From Leptolyngbya sp. SIO4C5 (GTDB taxonomy: Bacteria; Cyanobacteriota; Cyanobacteriia; Phormidesmidales; Phormidesmidaceae): a stretch of 7,894 nt of DNA. Positions within the stretch are counted from its first letter, which is position 1. The number at the start of each line of letters is the position of its first letter. Under the pieces are notes generated by a model. That model did not search any database. It saw only the letters and a program-made list of their open reading frames with translations, and was not told the DNA's origin. This document shows, piece by piece, positions 1-4,340 of the stretch. Where the stretch lies: contig JAAHIC010000181.1 of assembly GCA_010671965.1 (NCBI GenBank), forward strand, positions 1 to 7,894, in the 5' to 3' direction. Made by a program: the position numbers and the translations under genes.

Positions 1-1
1 T

Positions 2-45
2 CAATGGATCGAGCATTGAGCGGAGTCGAAATGCTCGATCCATTG
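2..45. repeat. Perfect 16-bp inverted repeat (hairpin A) with core GAGCGGAGTCGA
   Basis: Positions 2-17 and 30-45 are exact reverse complements (16 bp, no mismatch), separated by the 12-base core GAGCGGAGTCGA at 18-29. The element lies in a gene-free stretch and is not followed by a T-tract on either strand, so an intrinsic terminator is unlikely. The core is shared, with one change, by the hairpin at 152-173, whose arms are unrelated. I recognise the core plus variable self-complementary arms as a type of dispersed intergenic repeat common in cyanobacterial genomes, but its function is not visible here. Confidence 0.85.
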
Positions 46-72
46 CTAAGTAGAGGGTTGAGCGAAGGCAAA
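32..72. repeat. Direct repeat copy 1 (41 bp)
   Basis: This 41-base segment matches 129-169 at 36 of 41 positions without gaps, 97 bases apart. It begins inside the right arm of hairpin A and ends in a damaged version of hairpin B: the GGGTT left arm (55-59) and most of the core are present, but the AACCC right arm is replaced by A/T-rich sequence. Confidence 0.8.
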
Positions 73-128
73 TTTTTTGTAGGCGATTAGGTCTGATTGT
101 TTACAGGAGGCATGTTGACTCCGTTTAG

Positions 129-169
129 TGCTCGGTCCATTGCTAGGCAGAGGGTTGAGCGAAGTCGAA
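129..169. repeat. Direct repeat copy 2 (41 bp)
   Basis: Second copy of the 41-base unit at 32-72, with five substitutions. Here the hairpin A part is reduced to its right arm, with no matching left arm upstream, while hairpin B at the far end is intact. The two copies have therefore decayed in opposite halves. Confidence 0.8.
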
Positions 170-173
170 ACCC
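152..173. repeat. Hairpin B with core GAGCGAAGTCGA
   Basis: Arms GGGTT (152-156) and AACCC (169-173) are complementary and enclose the core GAGCGAAGTCGA (157-168). That core differs at one base from the core of the 2-45 hairpin, while the arms are entirely different. Short stem, no T-tract; best read as a member of the same dispersed repeat family. Confidence 0.75.
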
Positions 174-327
174 GGCAACCTAAGTTGGACTTGATTTGGT
201 CTTCCTACTTAGACGAGTGGTATCTAGCCAGTACGAGCAGTAGCTGTAGTTTCTAAACTGACGTTTCATAGATGAGTGGAGACGGTCTTGAAAGCGTCAT
301 AGGCGATCGCTTTTCTGTTGATTCTAA
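174..327. other. Gene-free spacer
   Basis: This is the rest of the gene-free left end (1-392), between the repeat cluster and the structured leader of the phosphatidyltransferase gene. Apart from one HIP1 octamer at 303-310 I see no convincing coding sequence, RNA gene or clear promoter here. Confidence 0.5.
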
Positions 328-377
328 TGACAGGCTGTTAACTGCGCGAGCGTTACAAATCGCGGTTTAACCTGTCA
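328..377 (+). promoter_or_regulatory. Long interrupted hairpin in the leader of the phosphatidyltransferase gene
   Basis: Three nested complementary blocks form one interrupted stem of 16 base pairs: TGACAGG (328-334) with CCTGTCA (371-377), TTAA (338-341) with TTAA (367-370), and CGCGA (345-349) with TCGCG (360-364). The left side has a 3-base bulge (335-337), a small internal loop follows (342-344 against 365-366), and the apical loop is 350-359. It ends 15 bases before the ATG at 393. No T-tract follows, so it is not an obvious terminator. It could be a leader RNA structure, a protein-binding palindrome or a decayed repeat. The pairing is seen; the role is inferred. Confidence 0.45.
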
Positions 378-392
378 AAGAAATCACTTAAA

Positions 393-1037
393 ATGAAAGC
401 TCTACCTGAAAATTTAGCGCCTCAGTCAGTTCTGAAAACTATTCCCAGTCTTCTGGTTATTTTTCGGTTTTTTGCTGCCTTTGTGCTGTTAAAAATGGCT
501 TGGGACGGTCATCCAGACGACAGCTTCACTGTTATTTTTATCCTGGCCGTTATTTCTGACATTATTGACGGTATGATTGCCCGTTACTTTGGCGGCGTCA
601 CGGCTTGGCTCCGAGAAGCGGATAGCCGGGCTGATTTGTGTCTTTATATCTGCGTTGCTCTTAGTTTGTGGCGGGTTTATCCCCAAGTTTGGCTAGCGTT
701 TGAGCTGCCTTTGCTGGCTTTGATTGGCTCCCAGATTTTGCACTGGCTGGCGAGTTTGATCAAGTATGGCCGCTTGGCTAGCTATCACAGCTATTCGGCT
801 AAGTTTTGGGGACTGACGCTGGCGATCGCCACGGTAGCTCTCTTTGGCTTTGGCTACGCAGGCTGGACGTTGGGGCTGGCAATTGTCACCGGCATTCTGC
901 ACAACCTGGAAGAGATTGTGATGACGCTGCTGCTGCCAGAGTGGAGCTATGACGTTGTCAGTTTGCAAAAGGCTTGGCAACTGCGATCGCGGCAGCTCAC
1001 CGCACTCAAAGCACAGGTAAAAACGCCGATAGCCTAA
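393..1037 (+). CDS. CDP-alcohol phosphatidyltransferase family membrane protein
   Basis: A 214-residue integral membrane protein. The family transfers a phosphoalcohol between CDP-linked and acceptor lipids or polyols at the membrane, releasing CMP, usually in phospholipid synthesis. The signature is visible at 56-81: D56, D59, G60, A63 and R64 (DIIDGMIAR), then D77 and D81 (EADSRAD). These acidic residues bind metal and the CDP group in the family. The glycine normally found four residues before the third aspartate is leucine here (L73). Hydrophobic segments lie at about 17-37, 45-62, 83-125 (probably two helices) and 138-170. Length is in the usual range for small members. The ATG at 393 has no strong Shine-Dalgarno sequence, but it gives a sensible N-terminus before the first helix. 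The substrate cannot be told from the sequence: phosphatidylglycerophosphate synthase-like activity is possible, but the variant motif argues against naming it pgsA. It stands alone, 175 bases before the toxin-antitoxin pair. Confidence 0.85.
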   Translation: MKALPENLAPQSVLKTIPSLLVIFRFFAAFVLLKMAWDGHPDDSFTVIFILAVISDIIDGMIARYFGGVTAWLREADSRADLCLYICVALSLWRVYPQVWLAFELPLLALIGSQILHWLASLIKYGRLASYHSYSAKFWGLTLAIATVALFGFGYAGWTLGLAIVTGILHNLEEIVMTLLLPEWSYDVVSLQKAWQLRSRQLTALKAQVKTPIA

Positions 1038-1212
1038 TCTGCAAAGGTTTCAAGTCTAAGACTGCGTAGGCGATCGCTTCATTCATCGTCTGGTTCAAGA
1101 ACACTCCACCAACTTGGACATTCAGAAACCATAGCGCCAGTGCAACCTGCTGCAAAGCCCAATCGACCGACACAACTAAAATAGAAGCAAGTCCTCTTCA
1201 ACCTTGGCCACT
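1038..1212. other. Intergenic region upstream of the antitoxin gene
   Basis: This spacer carries a HIP1 octamer (1070-1077). A TAAAAT hexamer at 1177-1182 could serve as a -10 box for the toxin-antitoxin operon, but I find no matching -35 at normal spacing, so a promoter call is weak. The minus strand is open in one frame across this region and into the preceding gene, but without supporting features. Confidence 0.3.
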
Positions 1213-1458
1213 ATGCTCAGCACCACCGTCACCGATACCGGACAAATCACCCTGCCTGACACAATTCGGCGGCATCTCAAGCTCACCAGCGGTAGCCGAG
1301 TTGAGTTCGTCATTGACGAAGACGGCCAGGTAAAGATCTTTCCCCTCAACGTCCCGGTAGAAACTCTATCTGGCATACTGCATCAGCCCAACATCCAGCC
1401 CGCTACCCTCGCAGACATGGATGCTGCCATCGCTGAGAGAGCCAATGATTGGGCTTGA
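1213..1458 (+). CDS. vapB: AbrB/MazE-fold (VapB-type) antitoxin
   Basis: An 81-residue protein with an N-terminal SpoVT/AbrB swapped-hairpin DNA-binding domain (about 1-45): the TDTGQITLPDTIRRHL stretch, the G27-S-R-V turn and the VIDEDGQVKIFPL strand pair are typical. The C-terminal tail (about 48-81, containing LADMDAAIAERA) is the part expected to bind and neutralise the toxin. By family knowledge such antitoxins dimerise, bind an operator in their own promoter and repress the operon together with the toxin. I chose the ATG at 1213, which puts the conserved hairpin near the N-terminus; an in-frame TTG at 1204 would add three residues. Neither has a clear Shine-Dalgarno. The 3' end overlaps the toxin start by 14 bases, the usual translational coupling for such pairs. 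It could equally be called MazE-like, but its PIN-domain partner makes VapB the better name. Confidence 0.85.
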   Translation: MLSTTVTDTGQITLPDTIRRHLKLTSGSRVEFVIDEDGQVKIFPLNVPVETLSGILHQPNIQPATLADMDAAIAERANDWA

Positions 1459-1834
1459 TACCAACATTCTGGTGCGCTACCTCACCCGCGATAACGAGCA
1501 GCAATGGCGACAAGCTGCCGACCTGATTCAGCAAAACCAACCTTGCTTCATTGCCAATATTGTTCTCTGTGAACTGGTTTGGGTGCTTAGAGGGGCTAAC
1601 TACCGTTTCCGAAAGGAAGAAATTGCCAGCGTTTTAGATGCCATGCTGCATAGCGCTGCGTTTGAATTTGAAGACCGCTCGACGGTTGACCAGGCTCTAC
1701 AGCGATATAAACAGGGCAAAGCTGATTTTTCTGATTACCTGATTGGGGCAGTATCTCGCCAAGCGGGTTGCGCAGAAACTGTAAGTTTCGATGGCAAATT
1801 GAAAGGTGAGAAAGGATTTTGCTGTCTGGAGTAG
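1445..1834 (+). CDS. vapC: PIN-domain ribonuclease toxin (VapC-type)
   Basis: A 129-residue single PIN domain, the normal length for VapC. The opening MIGLDTNILVRYLTRD is the characteristic first strand. The metal-binding acidic residues are present: D5, E43 (in IVLCELVWVL), D94 and D97 (ADFSDYLIGA), and D116 (VSFDGKL). VapC toxins are Mg-dependent endoribonucleases that cleave tRNA or rRNA and stop growth when the antitoxin is lost; the target cannot be read from sequence. An in-frame ATG at 1421 would add eight residues (MLPSLREP), but the PIN fold begins at the 1445 ATG and that start gives the typical short overlap with the antitoxin gene. All catalytic positions are intact, so the toxin looks active. 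The stop codon overlaps the left arm of a small inverted repeat. Confidence 0.9.
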   Translation: MIGLDTNILVRYLTRDNEQQWRQAADLIQQNQPCFIANIVLCELVWVLRGANYRFRKEEIASVLDAMLHSAAFEFEDRSTVDQALQRYKQGKADFSDYLIGAVSRQAGCAETVSFDGKLKGEKGFCCLE

Positions 1835-1851
1835 TGTTGCCCGCCAACACT
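1833..1851. repeat. 7-bp inverted repeat at the end of the toxin gene
   Basis: AGTGTTG (1833-1839) and CAACACT (1845-1851) are exact complements around a 5-base loop. The left arm starts in the vapC stop codon. No T-run follows on either strand, so any terminator function would be non-canonical. Confidence 0.45.
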
Positions 1852-1855
1852 TCGT

Positions 1856-1913
1856 GGCAGCGGACAGGCAAAAGTTGCTGTTGCTGCTTTCAGTGTCATC
1901 TACCGCCGCTGCC
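1856..1913. repeat. GC-rich 8-bp inverted repeat in the convergent vapC/mdh gap
   Basis: GGCAGCGG (1856-1863) and CCGCTGCC (1906-1913) are exact complements enclosing 42 bases that include a short GTTGCTGTTGCTGC run. It sits between the convergent ends of vapC and mdh and could help to end transcription from both sides, but neither side has a T-tract. Confidence 0.35.
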
Positions 1914-1933
1914 CTTCACGTTAAAAATAATGA

Positions 1934-2890
1934 CTAAAGCAGTTGCGCCATCGTTTCCTGAGTTCGCTGCTTCACAAAGTCTCCCGACTTTTGCAAAAGC
2001 TGCTGTTCTGACTGGTTCAGACGTAGCTCTAAAATTTCCTCAACGCCCTGCCAGCCTAAGCGACAGGGGACGCCGAGGTAGAGATCCTCTAAGCCATACT
2101 GCCCCTGCAGATAAACCGACGCAGGCAGAATGCGAGACTGGTTGAGTAAGATGGCTTCCACCATTTTGTAAATAGCGGCGGAGGGGGCTGAGTAGGCCCC
2201 GCCTTTCTGCAGCAGATCCACCACCTCAGCGCCACCGTGGCGAGTACGGTGACAGAGGTACTCAATTGTCGCCTGATCTAGCAGTTCGGGGATGGGAATG
2301 CCGCAGACCGTGGAATATTGGGGCAGTGGCACCATCAGGTCACCGTGTCCGCCTAAGACCATCGCTGACACGTCCTGGGGCGGCACCTTCAGCTCTAGGG
2401 AAATAAAGGTTTGAAACCGGGCGGAGTCTAGCACGCCAGCCATCCCGATTACCTGCTGCCAGGGCAAGCCCGTGGCCTGCCATACCAGGTAGACCATCAC
2501 GTCCAACGGATTGGTAACGACGATAAAGCGGGCCTGAGGAGAATGGGCGATCGCCTGTCGGGCCACGTCTAAGACAATTTTGCCGTTCACCTGTAGCAGG
2601 TCATCCCGCGACATGCCGGGTTTACGCGGCAGTCCGGCAGTGATGACGACAATATCGGACTCAGCGGTATCGGCATAGTCGTTAGTGCCCGTGATTTGGC
2701 GATGATGCCCTACCAGACCGCTGGCTTCCTGCAAATCTAAGGCCAGTCCTTGGGGTCGCCCCTCCACCACATCCAAGAGCACCACGTCTGCCAGGTTTCT
2801 CTCAGCTATGCGCTGGGCTAGGGTGCTGCCCACATTGCCCGCGCCCACAATAGTGACGCGGCCAGACCGATAAGCTGAGACAGAATTCAT
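1934..2890 (-). CDS. mdh: Malate dehydrogenase (lactate dehydrogenase-like type)
   Basis: A 318-residue soluble enzyme that interconverts malate and oxaloacetate with NAD. The Rossmann loop GAGNVGS is at 16-22 and D40, after the second strand, should bind the NAD ribose. The substrate loop AGLPRKPGMSRDDLL places arginine at 89, where lactate dehydrogenases have glutamine, which indicates malate rather than lactate; R95, N127, D155 and R158 (LDSARF) and the catalytic H182 (GGHGD) are all present. Length fits the homotetrameric LDH-like MDH subfamily (about 310-320). I chose the ATG at 2888-2890 because AAGGGG lies 9 bases upstream; a TTG start at 2917 would add nine residues that do not fit the fold. 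The gene follows ndhO on the same strand after a 104-base gap without a convincing terminator, so cotranscription is possible. Converges with vapC. Confidence 0.93.
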   Translation of the reverse strand: MNSVSAYRSGRVTIVGAGNVGSTLAQRIAERNLADVVLLDVVEGRPQGLALDLQEASGLVGHHRQITGTNDYADTAESDIVVITAGLPRKPGMSRDDLLQVNGKIVLDVARQAIAHSPQARFIVVTNPLDVMVYLVWQATGLPWQQVIGMAGVLDSARFQTFISLELKVPPQDVSAMVLGGHGDLMVPLPQYSTVCGIPIPELLDQATIEYLCHRTRHGGAEVVDLLQKGGAYSAPSAAIYKMVEAILLNQSRILPASVYLQGQYGLEDLYLGVPCRLGWQGVEEILELRLNQSEQQLLQKSGDFVKQRTQETMAQLL

Positions 2891-2934
2891 GAGACTAGGC
2901 CCCTTGTGTAGCGGCAAAAAGGTGGGGAATACCT

Positions 2935-2954
2935 CGATCCTAGAAGCTAGATCG
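2935..2954. repeat. Short inverted repeat in the ndhO-mdh gap
   Basis: CGATCCTAG (2935-2943) can pair with CTAGATCG (2947-2954): eight pairs with one bulged base and a 3-base loop. No T-tract follows in the minus direction, so it is not a clear terminator of ndhO. It may be chance or a processing hairpin in an ndhO-mdh transcript. Confidence 0.25.
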
Positions 2955-2994
2955 TAGGGTTGTCAGGCGCGGTGCTTTTTTCTTAACGCAGCGT

Positions 2995-3216
2995 CTACTC
3001 AAATTCCTCTAGCTGATCTAGGCGTAGCCAAATGTTGGGGGTAGGGGTGTGGCCGAACATGACTAAGGCATAGTCATCTTTGGTATCTAAAATTTCGCCC
3101 TTGGTTTCAAACAGATAGGGCGGAAAGCGATCGTCGCTGGCCTGAGCTTCTAAGCTGCCCGCTAGCTTCTCCCGCACCGCTCGCACAATACTGCCTTTTT
3201 TTAACTTGCCAGCCAT
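2995..3216 (-). CDS. ndhO: NAD(P)H-quinone oxidoreductase subunit O
   Basis: A 73-residue protein matching the NdhO family over its whole length: N-terminal [18 protein letters not shown], central [14 protein letters not shown], and C-terminal tail with [13 protein letters not shown]. NdhO is a small peripheral subunit of the NDH-1 complex at the thylakoid (cytoplasmic face), which takes electrons from ferredoxin into the plastoquinone pool during respiration and cyclic electron flow. It is restricted to cyanobacteria and chloroplasts, so it also fixes the organism type. The start is supported by AAGGA five bases upstream of the ATG. It is divergent from the PdeM-like gene, sharing a 77-base intergenic region, and lies upstream of mdh on the same strand. 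Confidence 0.95.
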   Translation of the reverse strand: MAGKLKKGSIVRAVREKLAGSLEAQASDDRFPPYLFETKGEILDTKDDYALVMFGHTPTPNIWLRLDQLEEFE

Positions 3217-3247
3217 AGATTTCCTTTTCAGCTCACATCCTGTAGCT

Positions 3248-3253
3248 ATTGTA
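3248..3253 (-). promoter_or_regulatory. Candidate -10 box for ndhO
   Basis: On the minus strand this reads TACAAT, five of six matches to TATAAT, about 31 bases upstream of the ndhO ATG. A -35 at 17-base spacing is poor (TTCGCT, three of six). The 77-base gap must hold the start signals of both ndhO and the divergent gene. Confidence 0.35.
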
Positions 3254-3293
3254 CGCTGTTGCTCTATTTCAGCGAATGGGATGAGAGGATATC

Positions 3294-3983
3294 ATGAGTT
3301 TTGACAGGCAGAGCGAGATTATGCAGGCGATTGTTTGTGACGGGCTAACCCTTCATCTGCTACCCCAAAAGGCAGTCTACCTTCCAGCATTTGAAGCGCT
3401 TTTGGTAGCCGATGTCCACATCGGCAAGTCCGAAACCTTTCAGCACTTTGGCATTCCCATCGCTAGTACGGTTAACCAAACTACGCTGGATTGTCTCAGT
3501 CAGCTCTGCGCTCAGTTCAGGCCCAAACAGCTTTTAATTCTGGGGGATTTACTCCACTCGCGGCTGGCTCTCGTAGACTCTGCTCTAGGGCCACTGCAGC
3601 AGTTTGTGGCGACAGGGGAAGTAGACATCAAGCTGATTGTGGGCAATCACGATCGCGGCCTGGCTGCTAGCTTAGAGTCCTGCGGTATTGCCTGCGTAGC
3701 AGAAGTTTTAGAGCTAGGCCGTTTGGTTTTGAGTCATGAACCGCTAGCCTTAGGCGATCGCTTTAATATTTGCGGTCACGTACATCCCTGCCTGCAGCTC
3801 CGCACCCAGTTGGATCGGCTGCGGCTGCCCTGCTTCTTTCTAGACAAGGCGGCCAATCAGCTCATCCTGCCCGCCTTTGGCGAATTCACCGGCGGTTATG
3901 AAATGACGCTACAGCCGCAGACGGTAGCCTACGCGATCGCCGAAGAGGCTGTTGTCCCCTTTGCGGGCCGTTCTGCGGCTTGA
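3294..3983 (+). CDS. PdeM-like calcineurin-type metallophosphoesterase
   Basis: A 229-residue cytoplasmic protein with the full set of two-metal phosphoesterase motifs: D40-x-H42 (ADVHIGK), G84-D85 (LGDLLHS), G117-N-H-D120, H148 (LSHEP) and G161-H-x-H164. The ADVHIGKSETFQHFGIP block and the spacing match the family annotated as ligase-associated DNA damage response endonuclease PdeM (related to MJ0037 and YkuE-like esterases). The family hydrolyses phosphodiester bonds, probably in nucleic acid; the physiological substrate is unsettled. The ATG at 3294 is supported by GAGAGGA just upstream (3283-3289); a second ATG nine codons in is possible. In many proteobacteria pdeM sits with an ATP-dependent DNA ligase, an exonuclease and a helicase; none of these is here, so a DNA-damage role is not supported by context. 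The stop is followed 12 bases later by a hairpin whose T-tract faces the other strand. Confidence 0.85.
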   Translation: MSFDRQSEIMQAIVCDGLTLHLLPQKAVYLPAFEALLVADVHIGKSETFQHFGIPIASTVNQTTLDCLSQLCAQFRPKQLLILGDLLHSRLALVDSALGPLQQFVATGEVDIKLIVGNHDRGLAASLESCGIACVAEVLELGRLVLSHEPLALGDRFNICGHVHPCLQLRTQLDRLRLPCFFLDKAANQLILPAFGEFTGGYEMTLQPQTVAYAIAEEAVVPFAGRSAA

Positions 3984-4022
3984 GATCAAAAACAAAAAGT
4001 CCCAAGTAAAACCTGGGACTTT
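3984..4022 (-). terminator. Intrinsic terminator of the 45-codon gene
   Basis: AAAGTCCCA (3996-4004) and TGGGACTTT (4014-4022) form a perfect 9-bp stem with a 9-base loop. Read on the minus strand the stem is followed by TTGTTTTTGATC, a good T-tract; on the plus strand it is followed by AAAATCG. It therefore mainly ends minus-strand transcription, 24 bases past the stop at 4047. It may also stop the plus-strand phosphoesterase less efficiently, using the T residues in the stem. Confidence 0.8.
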
Positions 4023-4046
4023 AAAATCGTTCGTATCAGCTCAGCG

Positions 4047-4184
4047 CTACTGCTGCTCGTGCTTACGCAAAGCTTCTAGCATTTGCTGGCGGACAGCTCT
4101 GGCCCAGCGATTGAAGTTTTCTCGCGGTAGGGGCGTTTCGGGATTGAAAGTGGAGCTGGAGGGAGTTTGTCTTGGCGTATTCAT
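4047..4184 (-). CDS. Small hypothetical protein (45 aa) downstream of carB
   Basis: An ATG at 4182-4184 opens a 45-codon frame ending in TAG at 4047-4049. The N-terminal half is rich in Pro, Ser and Thr (starting MNTPRQTPSSSTF) and looks disordered. The C-terminal half, about residues 22-43 (ENFNRWARAVRQQMLEALRK), looks like a single amphipathic, strongly basic helix with one Trp. There is no signal peptide, membrane segment or Cys/His metal site. Support for a real gene: the strand matches carB, an intrinsic terminator pointing the right way lies 24 bases after the stop, and the composition is protein-like. Against: no clear Shine-Dalgarno sequence and short length. No function is recognised; the helix suggests a small partner- or nucleic acid-binding protein, but this is inference. 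It may be read from its own promoter in the 156-base gap or by read-through from carB. Confidence 0.6.
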   Translation of the reverse strand: MNTPRQTPSSSTFNPETPLPRENFNRWARAVRQQMLEALRKHEQQ

Positions 4185-4243
4185 AGATCTACAGGTGCGT
4201 GCTGGAGTTTGAGTTTGATAAAAGAAGCAAAGACGATTGTGAC

Positions 4244-4290
4244 AGCAAAAAAGAATAACCGTCTCTATCTCTAGTAAGCCCTTTTTTGCT
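4244..4290. repeat. 10-bp A-tract inverted repeat between carB and the small gene
   Basis: AGCAAAAAAG (4244-4253) and CTTTTTTGCT (4281-4290) are exact complements separated by 27 bases. It lies 51 bases past the carB stop codon. In the minus direction no T-run follows the second arm beyond the arm itself, so a classical terminator is not clear. It may be a weak terminator, a processing site or a bent-DNA binding site ahead of the small gene. Confidence 0.35.
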
Positions 4291-4340
4291 AACTCAGTCG
4301 AGTGTGGTCTGCCGAAAAGTTAGGTAATCGACACATTTCT

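Noticed and set aside
117..123. GACTCCG, an inverted partial copy of the hairpin core upstream of repeat copy 2.
   Set aside because: Only seven bases match, too short to separate a decayed repeat from chance.
1006..1200. Open minus-strand frame of roughly 55-65 codons across the gap upstream of the antitoxin and into the end of the phosphatidyltransferase gene.
   Set aside because: It has no ATG near its beginning, no ribosome binding site, overlaps a convincing gene on the other strand, and the translated sequence is not recognisable; it could be a gene remnant but nothing supports that.
1819..2145. Plus-strand open frame of 108 codons overlapping the end of the toxin gene and mdh.
   Set aside because: It runs antisense through the conserved mdh coding sequence, its translation is low-complexity and unlike any known family; a shadow of mdh.
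3242..3254. Possible NtcA site (GTA...TAC) upstream of ndhO.
   Set aside because: The spacing between GTA and TAC is seven bases, whereas the NtcA consensus needs eight, and it overlaps the likely -10 box.
3952..4212. Plus-strand open frame of 86 codons after the phosphoesterase gene.
   Set aside because: It overlaps the end of the phosphoesterase gene, runs through the terminator hairpin and is antisense to the better supported 45-codon gene.
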